Of a DNA stretch of 64,000 bases, positions 36,653-48,460 are shown piece by piece; the first letter of the stretch is position 1, and each line of letters starts with the position of its first letter. The stretch lies in assembly GCF_003286085.1 (NCBI RefSeq), contig NW_020825294.1, positions 868,001 through 932,000 of the forward strand, given 5' to 3'. The translations under genes and the position numbers were made by a program. Source of the DNA: Drosophila persimilis. Lineage: Eukaryota; Arthropoda; Insecta; Diptera; Drosophilidae. The notes below the pieces were generated by a model that saw nothing but the letters and a program-made list of their open reading frames with translations, was not told the DNA's origin and searched no databases.

Positions 36653-39600
36653 AAATGTTCTAAAATATTTTATAAAAGAAATAAAAATTATTCTCAGTGC
36701 ATCTAGAGTCGTTATTTTATAAGGCAATTAATGGAAGGTGCCGTGGGAGTGCAAACATGTAACACATGTAAGCATTTAGATCAAATTGCTGGACTCCGTT
36801 CAGTTGCGTTCTGTTCCTGCCACCGTTTCGTACCACATACGAGTATGTCCACCGTCTACTCGTTTTGAGCCAATTTTTGAGTCCCAAGTCTGAGGCTCGC
36901 CTGACAGTTCGTGACTGGGTCTTGGCGCTATATGAGTTATGGCCACGTCGTCTGCACGCCAACAACGAAATTATATTTAAAAATACATAACTCAGGAGAT
37001 TATCATTAAAACCTGTGGGCGCAAAAGTCGAAGGGCCAGAGGTGCCCAACCAGATACCAAGATCCCAAATCCCAAATGAGGACTGGAGGCAATTCGCGCG
37101 TGCGCAAAGCTCAAACGGAAGTCGTTAGCCGGTCGAGACGGTTCGAGATACGAGATACGAAAGCAGCAGCTAATGTGCCAAGGAACCGCCGCCTCAGGGG
37201 CCATTCATACCCATTCAAGGATTATGCAGGACAATGCGAATGAATGAACGAAATGCCCGCGCGTTGACAATAAATTGGAGTTGCATTTAAATAAGCCACC
37301 TTAAGGGATTGTGTACATATGTCCGCCGGCGGTGGCAGCGGCACCAATATCTCGTTTTGGGTGTGAAGTTGCTAATGCGTTTTTGAAGAACCCATTTTTC
37401 TGTGTTCCCCGGCTTGTGATACAAAAAAAGGTGAAAAAGTTAACCTTCTGGTGGAAGAGAGAGACAGTCATTGTACTATTTATGTATGTATGTGTCTTCT
37501 TGGGTCACGTTTTAGTGCCACCTGATATCGCATATGCTCATTTCTATGCCCAATAATAATTGCAAATTTCTAAGGCCATGTCCCCGGCAGAAGTTTTGCG
37601 CAACCGAAACTGTCGCAGCCACAAGTTGTCTCTTACCTGAACGATGGACAATGGACTCAATGCAATGCCCAGGACAGGATCTTGAGCTGTGGAAAGACCT
37701 TTTCATAGCTTTATTGATACCATCAATACAATGTTGGGGGTAGGGGCAGAGGCAGGGGCAGGGGCAGGGGCAGGGTTATGGCTATGGCTCCGAGTCAATG
37801 TCGAAGACGCTGAACTCAAACAGTTGCATGTGCAATTGTGTGTGTGTGTTTGTTTGTTGTTGGTTTGTTGGTTGTGTATTTGTTTGCTTGTTAACAATTT
37901 GTTTGCTCTGTCACACGCTTCATTGTGCCGAAGCAGGGCTGCTAATTGCACTTGTTGATTGTGTGTGATAACAGGTTGCCTGTGAATGCCCCTGCCGCCA
38001 GCTCTGCAAGTACAGTCCAGCTTGCATAAGTGCCAATGCATAAGACAAACTTTTGTCCTCCAAAAGCCATGCACATATACACACACACATAAAGAGGAGA
38101 GAGAGAGGCTTACTTAAGTGGGCGTGTCAGCCACGCAACTAACTGGGACGAGAGCCAGCAGACAGCAGATAGCAGACAGCCAGAGTCTGTGCAACAATTG
38201 GGCACATGTTGGCAGACATTGTCCTGATGTCCGTTGGCAAACACAAACTTAAGTAGGTAATTTGCAACTAATTTTCAAGTGGCAGAAGCACATTCCCATT
38301 CCCTTTCCCATTGCCAGCATTGACATTTGCCACAATTACACAAAATGTCACATCGACTGACACATCTCGCATTGCTCATACGCAACGTTGTCTACCAGAC
38401 AACGACACACCCCACCACCACTCGATGTCCATCATGTGTCTGGAGCTGCTGCCTGTAATGAGTATGAGTATTTCTCTGATTGCAGGTGCCACATATTCGT
38501 ACTCTGAATACCAAATGGAGAGTGCGGAAACGTCACACGCAAATTGAGCGAATGTAAGGCGATAGTTGTACACGACAAAATGTAAAAATTACATTAAAAT
38601 TATTTCTTCTCCTAATTCTCTTTATGGTTAATATATTAATCATTATTTACCAGATAATTGTTATTTAATTGAATAAGTAGAATATATATTTTTTGTTTAG
38701 CTTAAACTTTGACCTAATATTATTGATATTTACTACGGGTTACCACATAATAAAACAAAGTAAAAATATACTTTCTTCTACAGCTCTTATTTACAGGAGA
38801 TTTTAATTTTCCAAGCTATAACTTCTCCAACTGAAGCCAGTCGGCACGCCCTATGCTCAACGAAGCCTCCTGGCAATATAGAAACGCTCTCCACCCTTGC
38901 ACAACGCCAAAAACCAATGAATTACTTATTGAGAAATATGCGTGACAAATAATTTGCCAAGCCAAAAATTTTGATATTTTTCCAGGGGGGGCGAGCTAAT
39001 AAAATGTCATCAAAAGGGAACGCATAAAACTTAAATAAAAATTTCACGCAGCTTCCACAGACGACACATCCCATCTCTCTCTCTGTGGCTTCTGTGCGTG
39101 ATTTTCGCCCAATGATGTCGCCCATGTACGCGCCATTAAATAATTTCCGCCCTCGCCGTCACCAAAGAAGAAAAAAAAAGTTCCGAAAAAAAAAAATTTC
39201 CAGTCAAGTTCAGAGCAAAGTCACGCGCCAATGAATGCATTTCTCACAAAAATGAACTAGAAATATTGCTGCCACCAAATCGTGTATCGAATCTCATTCC
39301 GAATCTGTATATGTATCTGTATGTATACAAAAAAAATGCTGATGAACTTCTTCTACGATTTCTCTCTCTAAAAAATGGTTTCGTTCTCCCTTTTTTCCCG
39401 GACTCGGCTCTGAGAGATCTCGAGAGGTTATTATGCATAAGTGTGGGCCATTAAAAAGGTGGCCGACTGGTTGGTTATGGTGGTGATGCTGCTGCTGTTG
39501 TGGTCTCCACATAATTAGGGTACATAGCGGTACTTATTATGGGTGTTAACGGTTTCGCAGCGCCATAGCCGGTAGATCAGAGACACACAAAATCAACAAC

Positions 39601-42600
39601 AACAAAAAAGCGTACGTCTTTGCAATCCAAAAATCCGAAAAACCCGCCTGTCAACAAATAAAGATCTTTCTCAGAGTCGAGTCGCTCGATCGAGATTTAA
39701 TTTAAAACAGAAAATAAACGTCATCCGCTGGCTGCTTTTAAACTTTGAGAAGAGCCAAAAAAATATCGTATATTTTATTTAAAATTATGCACAACACTTA
39801 AAAATCAACGCGCTTATTTATTTCAGTTTGTGTGTGTTTTCAATCGATGGATCAGTTTGACAACGAAAACGTAAACGTCGCCAAACTGGTTTCTATGAAA
39901 ATTTCGAAAATCTTTCGACTCCGTTGTTGGAAACTTAATACTCATAAATCGAATTGGGAGTTGGGGTTTGGTTTTGGGTTTTAGTTAGTCCATAGATACA
40001 TATATCTGCTGTTGCAATGGCACTGCTGGAAAAGTTTTTCGGTGTCTTTTATTATGATATTTGTTTGTGTGTGTTTTGATGGAAAGTGAAAATGTGTGGA
40101 GAACAGTTAGTTTGTCGTAGGTCTGATCGGGGTAAAGGGAATCTGAAGAAAGTCAGAAAAACTGACCTGGGCTATGGGAAATGAATGCAGAAACATAGAA
40201 AATAAGAACAAATCCAGAGATGGAGAGAGCGAAATATGTAGGTGCCGCGCTCTTTGCAGCTTAGCTTCACTGTGATAGAGAAAAGAATAAAACTGACCTG
40301 GGGTATATAGGGAATAAGTAAAAGAATGTATAGAAAAAAAGTAAAGATCCAGGGGAAACGTGTGATAACTATACTGGAATGCCATTTTTTGTTGTTGCAT
40401 CTAACCATTATTTGACCTGACTTTCACTGCATTTTTAGCTTATCTCTCAACGTGTACATATGTGTGTGTGCGTGTCCTAAATATTTCTGAACGCCTCTGA
40501 ACCACAACAGACCTCCCCTTAAATCCCTTACCGCAGATTTCAATAGAAAAGCGACAGGCAGTCTGTAAATCTTATCGCCGCTGACGATGCAACTATCGAT
40601 AAGCGGTAATCGGGCGGACAGATCGATGATCTGCCGAATCAAACGAACCGCAAACACACACACACACAAAACACACACCATATTGATCGAGTTCAAGTAC
40701 GAGTGCACAGTAGTCATCCCGTAAGCAATGATTACCCAGGCAGACCTCGAGACCAGACCCCGAGACTATTGTCCCATAATTCAAATACCGCAAAAAAACA
40801 TAGAGAACCGAGATAGAACCAGATAGGAATCAAAATTGTAAAATGGTACGTAAAAATGCGAATGAGAAAGAGAGCGAGAGAGAGAGTTGGATTCTCAGAA
40901 CGGACTCCTACCACCACCTTCTATACGAAGAATAGGACCGGGGTCCGGACCCGGACCTGGACCCGTGGACCAACCCTCCCCCATCGAATCGAATCCAGCG
41001 GCACTCCTACGCTACGCGCTGCTGCCGGTTACATCCTGTGTGCAAAGGTGGCAAAAACTCGGGTGCTACCTGCGGAGCAACAAAAAAAAAAATATATGTA
41101 TCCCTAGGAGTCCCTGGGAGTGTACGTAAAAGATTTATTATGCTATACATTTCATGAATGTGAGTGAGAGCCTGAGCCTGAATCTGTAACTGTGTGTGTA
41201 CATGAGGGTTTCCCTAGAAAAACTACTACCAGCAACAACAACATTCAGCAGCAGCAGCAGAAGCACAAAAGGTGTGCACCATAATGGCTGACAAAAAGTC
41301 GGCCTTAGCCTTTAATAGCCCCAGAGTTTAACAGCCAACACAAACATGGCTCAACTCTAGTGCACTGAGAGAAAAACTTATCCATTCAGTACTTCCAAGT
41401 GGTAGCCAATTCTGTGGAATGTTTCAAAGGGGGGGCTTAAAGACTGGAGAACTCTCAAGACTCGAATCAGAAATCTGTCTCTAGTATAGAGGCTGAAACG
41501 GAGGGTGTTTGAGTGAATTGGGAAACGGAGGAAGGGAGTTACTAAATACGATTGGAGATCATGGAGTTGATTGAAGATCCGAAATCGGTAAAAACATCAT
41601 TCAAACGGTCATTCAAGACTGTAAGGAACATAGTTATATATATTTGTCGCCGAAGAGGCATTCCCCATTGGATTCTTAACATTTTGAATCTTCATAAATC
41701 AATATCTCTCAGTGTAGCACTTCAGAACTCCATAGAACCCCATTTGCCGCAATCCAGAAAACGCCAACAAAATGGCAACATTCACTTCTCACTTACAACT
41801 GAAGCTGGGGCTGGTGCTGGGGCTGAGGTTGGGATTTCGCATGGAGTGAAATAAAAAGTGAAACTATTTGCTGTTGTTTGGTTAAGCGTTTTAAAGTCTG
41901 TCTATCCTTTCGGGCCGTCTTTCTTTCTGTCTGCACACTTTTCTAGGTGAATGTGTGACTGTGTTGCGAGCGAATGAACGGACCCTGGATGGCAACAGGA
42001 TGGCATTGGCGTTGGGGATGGGTTCATTTTTAGATCTGGGTAAATGCCAATTAGCATAACAAAAACTCAGCGAATGTCTGACGAGCAGCAGGAGTATGTG
42101 TCGTAGAATAGACCCCGTCGAAGGCCCTTTACTTACTTATTATCTCTCTCAGAGTTTGGTTCCCCTTAAATGCAGACTCAGGTGTCGGTTCTCGTGTGGG
42201 CGAGACGATAATTTGGTGTTGCTTTGGGGGCAACCCCTCGTCGCCATTGATGTAGATTATGTTGGGACTCTGTGCCACAATCAGCCAGTCAGACGTCAGT
42301 CGACAGTCGTGTCAGTGTGGGCGCATAAATTGTTTACTTTTTCCACTGATATGAAATGTGGAAATCGTGATAATGTATGAAAGGTGCATCCAGCTAGGGG
42401 GAAATCCATGAAAGAGAGTGTGGGAAAATGTTCAGAAAGGGGCAGCTACGGTCTTCTTTAAAAGATTTGATCCTCATTAATGGATTTTAGAAGACTTAAG
42501 AATGTTGAAATTCATGAAGATCTTATAGTGGTTGAACTATAAATAAAGAAAAAGAATGAATAAAGAATTTTGTATAAATAAATGGAGATCTAAGAGTGTC

Positions 42601-43999
42601 TAAAATTAAAATAGCATATAGTATAGATTATAGAATAAGAAACGTGACTGCCATTAATAATGGGGAAGCATTCATAATATGAAATCAAATGGAGGGTGAG
42701 CGTGAAAAAAGCCCGAAGTTGTAGGATCTGAAACAGTAAAATTTAGGATATCTGCTTAATTTATTCTGTTTTGGACGAGTGATTCGATGCAGTGGGAAAT
42801 GAGAGTCGCTGATTCTAACTGAACGAACGAATCAAACACCGAAATTCGGTTGCCTCTTCATATCAATCCTCAACAGATATTTCACAGTGGCAAAATCTTC
42901 GTTTCGTTTTGTTTTTTTGATTGAACAAAACACGTCCCCTGCATATGCATGTCCAAAATGTAATTTACATCTTTCATCATGCATTCCTAAATCATTAAAT
43001 GGCATAAAAAACGAAAAAAGCAACAAACTTAAAACAAAATTTAAATTTATAAAATAGAGACAAGAAAATCGACAAAAAAAAACTATTAAATTTTAAAGAG
43101 CCCAAAAACCAAACAAAAAATCTGTCAAAATGTTTATTCATACGAGGCAATTTATGTGGCAGCCTCCGAGAGGCATGTGGCCCAGCCCACATTCAAGCCC
43201 ATCATCATATGATTTTTATTTTTTGGGGTAGTTTTTTCTCTGGCAGGACGATGTTCGGGGACACGCTCTGTCCGTTTAAGTAATCAATTTTACTCAACCC
43301 GTGACGTCATCATGACGAATTAACACTTTTCCCTGAATATAGCTCTCTCTCTTTCCCTCTTTGATATTCACATTTTCAAAATTTGGTTCGGAATCTCGGT
43401 TCGGATGGACATTCGATTCGTTACGTTTGTTATAACATTTATTCCACACTCCACTCCTCTCTCTCCCTTAACAGTCCAAAAACCCGGCTCTACACTCCAC
43501 TTCAGTGCATTCCTCTTGGCCCCCTCCTCCTATCACTCTCTCTCTTTCTCTCTCTCTGATGATGGTCTCGTACTACTCTATGTTCTCAAGTGCTACGAGG
43601 TAAGTGCTTTGTGCCTGGCATATATTTTGTTTTTTTAGACCCCAGATAGAGGAGGGTAGGAGAGTGAGAGGGAACTTTGATGGTGACTGTGTAGTTTTTT
43701 GTTGCCTCAACTTGTGGCAAAAGCGTAACAAAAATTCTTATGAATATTAATTGGCCTGCCGTTTGCGTTGGCGTTTCATTGTCACTCTGTGGTTTGTCTC
43801 GGAGGGTTGTTTATAGCTTTTTTTGTAGATGAGCCTGCTGCTGGACAGGTTTAGGAAGCAATCGGAAGCGATGTGAACTTTGGTTCCCCAGGTAGCTTAT
43901 TCGAAAGCATTAACGTCTAAAATATATAGTTTTCCAACCCCACCAAAAAAGGTCAAATTTTAACTAAACTAAAAAAAACTTCGTTTCTCTTTAGACCCG
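36653..43999. other. Intergenic DNA
   Basis: No gene is supportable. Contents include a GGGGCA hexamer run at 37743-37776, GT/GTTT runs at 37840-37900, AT-rich spacer at 38580-38800, a CA run near 40656-40680, a G-rich then GGACCC-type stretch near 40935-40975, a Dorsal-type GGGAAATCCA at 42399-42408, AT-rich DNA at 42480-42640 and 42990-43100, and CT-rich tracts near 43530-43560. A frame at 43405-43599 ends at a good splice donor (GAG|GTAAGT) but has no recognisable protein. Confidence 0.6.
37743..37776. repeat. GGGGCA hexamer tandem repeat
   Basis: About five and a half units, one of them shortened by mutation (GAGGCA). A G-rich strand of this type might form quadruplex structure. Confidence 0.85.
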
Positions 44000-46900
44000 A
44001 GTAAAAATCGTTTTTATTCTACAGAAATAGTTTCTGATTCCAAAAAAAATTCACACAAGGACGCAAAGAACTTTACAATTCATTGCCCATGAAAGGCGAA
44101 AACAAAAAAAGTCCCCGAAAATAATTTTCTAATTCACTTGTCAATAATTTGTGTTAAGCCTATAATTATGCCAACAATGCCAATGCCAACAACATGACCG
44201 ATAAAGGCTAGAAAAATACATAAATGGAATACATAATTGCTGGCAATTTCAGGTCAGGCCGCAACTGACTGACAGCAGATCCCTGGGCGAAAAAACAAAA
44301 ACCCCCGGACGAGACGAGACCAAAACGTTTAGCGAAGTAGAAAGATCGCCGAGCGGGCCCAGGGCCGGGCAGCAACAGCAGAAGCAGCAGCTTTGATTGA
44401 GAGCCATAGCGCGAGTCCCGAACCCCCGAACCCCTAAGATTGATTGTAGAAGTACTACTTGGACTGCTTCGAGGCTTCGAGGGTTGTTTGTGGCCTGGTC
44501 TGGATGGTCTCTGTGGCCTGGTCCCTGGGATTCAATCTGGGATGGATGGATGAGTGTTGTATGTGCGTGGTTATTGGCGGCGGCGGCGGCTGTGCCCACT
44601 CGAGCATCTCTCGGCATAATTTCAAGTGGACCACAGCAGCACTCAAAGGTTTGGTCTTCGTCTGGGGCATCCACCCAACCAACTAACCATCCATCCATTT
44701 ATATGTATGTATGGTACGTATTTTTGTGTAGCTCCCAATCGAGAGGCGAAGAGTGGTCGCATTTGCGTATTGCGGCTCAAAATCCGTTTAATTGGCATTG
44801 CACCTTGGCAACATGGGGTAATGGAAGTACCTGTCAAGTGGAACAGGGGAGGGGTTTTGGTGCGTAGGTGCTAACCATGGCGACACAAATGTCTGATTGG
44901 CCTCGCAACATTTGCCATCATTTGTATCGAGTTACCAAAAAAAACCTACCAGCCACAATCCGCTTGTCAGACAGAACAACCAGAACAGTCACGAGTTAGA
45001 TGTCGTGTGCGCCTAATTAGCTGACAGCCGCAAGGATATTATCCTTTTGATGGGGTTGTGTTTGTCCAGAGGCCAATTAGACGTGAATTTCTTCATAATC
45101 AAAGAGAGAGGAACCCACACTACACTCCTCTTTCGATAGACCTATGAAAATTCTACCTTTCAAAGTAGTTTTTGAATATCGATTGAATATATTTCATACT
45201 CGTTTCATTTGTGCGTCAACCATCGACTCACTCGCTTTTCTTTTATATAATAGAGAGAGATACAGGAAGTTCTTAGTAACAGATTTCTTAGAGAGGTTTT
45301 TGGTTTCCTTTTTTCTTCCAATTTGTCAAACTGTCAGTCAGGTGTTTACTTTTTGTCGAGGTTTTGTCAAGTGCCTGTGGCGTGTCCTTAGCAACCTTTT
45401 CTGCAGAACACTTACGCGTTTTCTACTTTTATGATCTATTTGCATTCGACAAGCCCTCTGACCTTAAACAAATATCTAACCAATAATATTGGGCACTTGA
45501 GAAGTGTGAACCCTGAAGGTAGAAGGAAGGATAATATGGGAGCGTAAAGCGGTGAAGGATAATAAAGTGTCAAGTTATTTTCTTAGTGCAAAAGGTGAAA
45601 ACCTGGCGTTAATGTTAAAGGGTTTTAGTCAAGTGCAGAAAGAGCTCGAATAGGTTTGAAGGTTTCAAGATATTTAATGACATTTGAGCCTGGATATCGA
45701 CCCCTAAAAATGTACTATATATGAGTCTTTGATTCCTTAAAATCAAACGAATCCATGAATAACAATCCCTTTTCTCCATATGTATAACTTTTATGAACAG
45801 ATCCCCTTCTTAGTCCCCCCTTTTGGAGACCGTGAGGACCTGCTTGTTCATTCCCTCTTAGCTCTCATTTATTTTAAGTTACAAATCTTTGGCAGTAAAC
45901 CATTTGACTACCAATTCGATTAGTCAGTTATGAGCATTTCCCCTTCTCCGAACCCTCAATCCATAAGCAAATACAGTCTGCCCGCATCTGTATCTGCAGC
46001 CATGCCCCTGCATTTATGTTCGGTCATTGAGAAGATACTCTGACACACAGATACAGATACTCGTACTCTCATACAGTTGCTAATGATGTTGCTGCCAGTT
46101 TGTCTGGTTCTCTGGTTGTCTGAATCTCTGGAAGAAGGAACACGAATGCTACCTAAAAGACCCTGGGACTATACCTACCTACCTGCTGCAGTGCCGGAGT
46201 CGCAGAGTCGAAGCTGAAAAATATTTATCGATCGGCAAGTTATGAAAAAATTTACTTTCGTTACAACGTCCAGACATTAAGCGAGGACGTCATGAAGTCT
46301 GTGCCGACCAGACCAACAGTCAGACCCAGAACCAGACTTCGAGCCAGACCTACCTTCTTCCTCACAGCATGAGGTGCCCAAAGGAAGGAAGGGAGAGAGA
46401 GGGGCAGTCAAACAGACAGACACTGCAGTGCAGTGTTGCAGGAGAAGATGCATACGTTATTTTTATAATTTTTATGGCCTGGTCAGGTATCTGCTTTTTT
46501 CTTCTCTTCTGGCTCTTCTGGCGGCTCTCCGCTTTGCTCTGAATGAGCATTGAGCCGTCGTAAACTCCTGATGAACCTCATAAATAATATGTATTTTCGA
46601 TTTGTATTCCAGTTGTTTCACACTTTACACACACACTTGTACTATATATGGGGGAGAGATCCATAAAACCCATGTCAAAAGATAACCCACATCTCCTCCA
46701 AAAGTCAAGAAAGTCAAGAATGAAATTATTGGATTGGGCAGGGTCCAGGTCCAGCCTACTTAACATTTTCAAGCAATTTCCCCCCTAAAAGGAGAATTAT
46801 GAAACAATACGGAAAATGTCAACCACTGTTCTTAGGGTAATAAAACTCCGAGGATGCCCCGTAGAGTTGTGGGTCAACCAGCTGCATTCTCTTAACCGTC

Positions 46901-47487
46901 GGGCCTTCACTCTTTATAGGCAAGATTTCAGAGTAATAATGTTGTCAAATGTTGTCAGGACTCGTATTGTAATTTAGCTTACAATTTTGTTGGATGTTGT
47001 TGTAAAGCTTAAACTATTTTTTTAATTTGAAGAACAATGGTTGGAACTTTTGGAATAGTTAGAATAGTTTTTAGATGTTTCAGAAGGTGGAACAATTAAG
47101 AGTGTAATGTAGTATCTATTACTATCTATAACAAATGCATATCAAAACAGAGCATAATACTCGTATAACTAACAAATATATTCTTGGGATTAATTACCTT
47201 TTAATTATCATTAATTATCTATATACATATCTGTCGTTGTTTTAAAATTAATTTATTAATATAATTTCTATTTTTTTCACTATTTTTTATACTATTTTAA
47301 TAAAATAAAATAATTTTATTTTTGAAACTTAATAATTAATAAATATAATCTTTAGATATATTATTAGACTTTTCAAATTTTATTCTTATGAAATATTAAA
47401 ATATTACCACATGTATTTATTTTATTTTAACTAAATTCTTATAATTTTTTTTCTTTTTTAATATGCATGTATATTTTGTTCTCCACT
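44000..47487. other. Intergenic DNA
   Basis: No gene is supportable. The block at 44270-44870 is GC-richer and open in several frames on both strands; the longest (44397-44867, plus strand) has no domain. CTAC repeats occur near 46174-46185. From 46960 to 47470 the DNA is very AT-rich spacer. Confidence 0.6.
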
Positions 47488-47514
47488 AGCACCTCATAGC
47501 ACCTCATAGCACCT
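47488..47514. repeat. AGCACCTCAT decamer tandem repeat
   Basis: Two perfect AGCACCTCAT units and a partial third (AGCACCT). The nonamer GCACCTCAT appears once more at 47661-47669, next to the posterior Hox-like motif cluster. Confidence 0.85.
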
Positions 47515-47663
47515 ATTATAGTTGATGTCGCTTTTTCTTAACTTTCTCGTTTCATTTCTTTAACAACATGTCAAATTTCGATATATACTAAAACTAGTAC
47601 CGTTATAAACGCCTCACAAAAAAATACAAAAATCGAGTTCAAGGCAATCTCTAAGTCATCGCA

Positions 47664-48460
47664 CCTCATAAAAGTCGATCATAAAAACGTTGACGACATA
47701 CAAAAAAGGAAAAAATATATTAAAATAAAAGCTCAACTTAACTCAACTTCACCACCAGAGATTGTCGTAAAAAGCAATATCTTATTGAAAGTTTTTGGAA
47801 ATCGCAGAAGGGAGGCAGAGAAGTGCTGAAGACCACCGGCACGGATCTCTCTCCCGATTGATACGATTCTAAGTAGTCGAAAAGACATTTGGAAAACAAA
47901 TTACAAAATTACGCTAAACGACAAAATCCCTTCGCAGCTCAAAGAAAAAACGTAGCGGGCCCGGGGCCCTAACGATCAATAATGTCACATAAGTCAGACG
48001 ATTATTGGGGGGCATGGACATGGCCTGAGAAGGTGGTTCATGGATTTTATAGATGCCGTCAAGAGATCCGAGAGGGTCGTAAAAAGTTTTCAACCCATCT
48101 GCAGGTGCGAAATGTCTTTCGAAGCAGCTCTGATCTGTTGTGACTTTTTGATATGATTTTACGACTTTTTGGTCGACATTTTGGTGTCTGGACCTGTGTC
48201 TGGGGTCTGTGTCGCAACGAACAAAGATCGCCCTCTTGTATCGTGAGTATGTTAAATGTTTCTGTTTTACGATCACACGACCGATCACAGAGCCACAGTC
48301 AGGTCTGACGGACAAATCGTTTAGCACCGACCAGGCCCCTCCCCACCCAGATGACCCCGTCCCGAACCTTAGAGAACTGTTTTGGGTGGATTATGCAAAT
48401 TCATGAAAGTAGTAGAGATAATTCTTTTTGGCAGGAATTCAAGAATAGTCGTAAAAAATC
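47664..48460. promoter_or_regulatory. Candidate enhancer: cluster of posterior Hox / Caudal-type sites
   Basis: Four exact GTCGTAAAA sites (either strand) lie at 47764-47772, 48076-48084, 48157-48165 and 48448-48456, with a one-base variant TTTTACGAT at 48265-48273 and two CATAAAA sites at 47667-47673 and 47680-47686. GTCGTAAA is the preferred core of Abd-B-class homeodomains, and CATAAA resembles Caudal sites (family knowledge). The chance number of this 9-mer in 700 bp is about 0.005. I noticed only one more exact copy in the rest of the window (near 2922). The target gene is unknown; SoxN is the only gene in view. Confidence 0.5.

Noticed and set aside
42399-42408. Isolated Dorsal-type site GGGAAATCCA
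   Set aside because: About four matches to this loose consensus are expected by chance in the window; there is no supporting cluster.
43405-43599. Frame ending at a good splice donor (GAG|GTAAGT at 43600)
   Set aside because: A donor hexamer is expected by chance in 64 kb; the peptide is a hydrophobic product of CT-rich DNA and no partner exon was seen.
559-46185. Zelda-type CAGGTAG sites (559, 29552, 41066, 43889, 46179)
   Set aside because: Five copies in 64 kb on both strands is not above the chance expectation of about eight.
47914-48327. 137-codon minus-strand frame
   Set aside because: No recognisable domain. The open stretch coincides with the Hox-type motif cluster, which explains the conspicuous sequence better.
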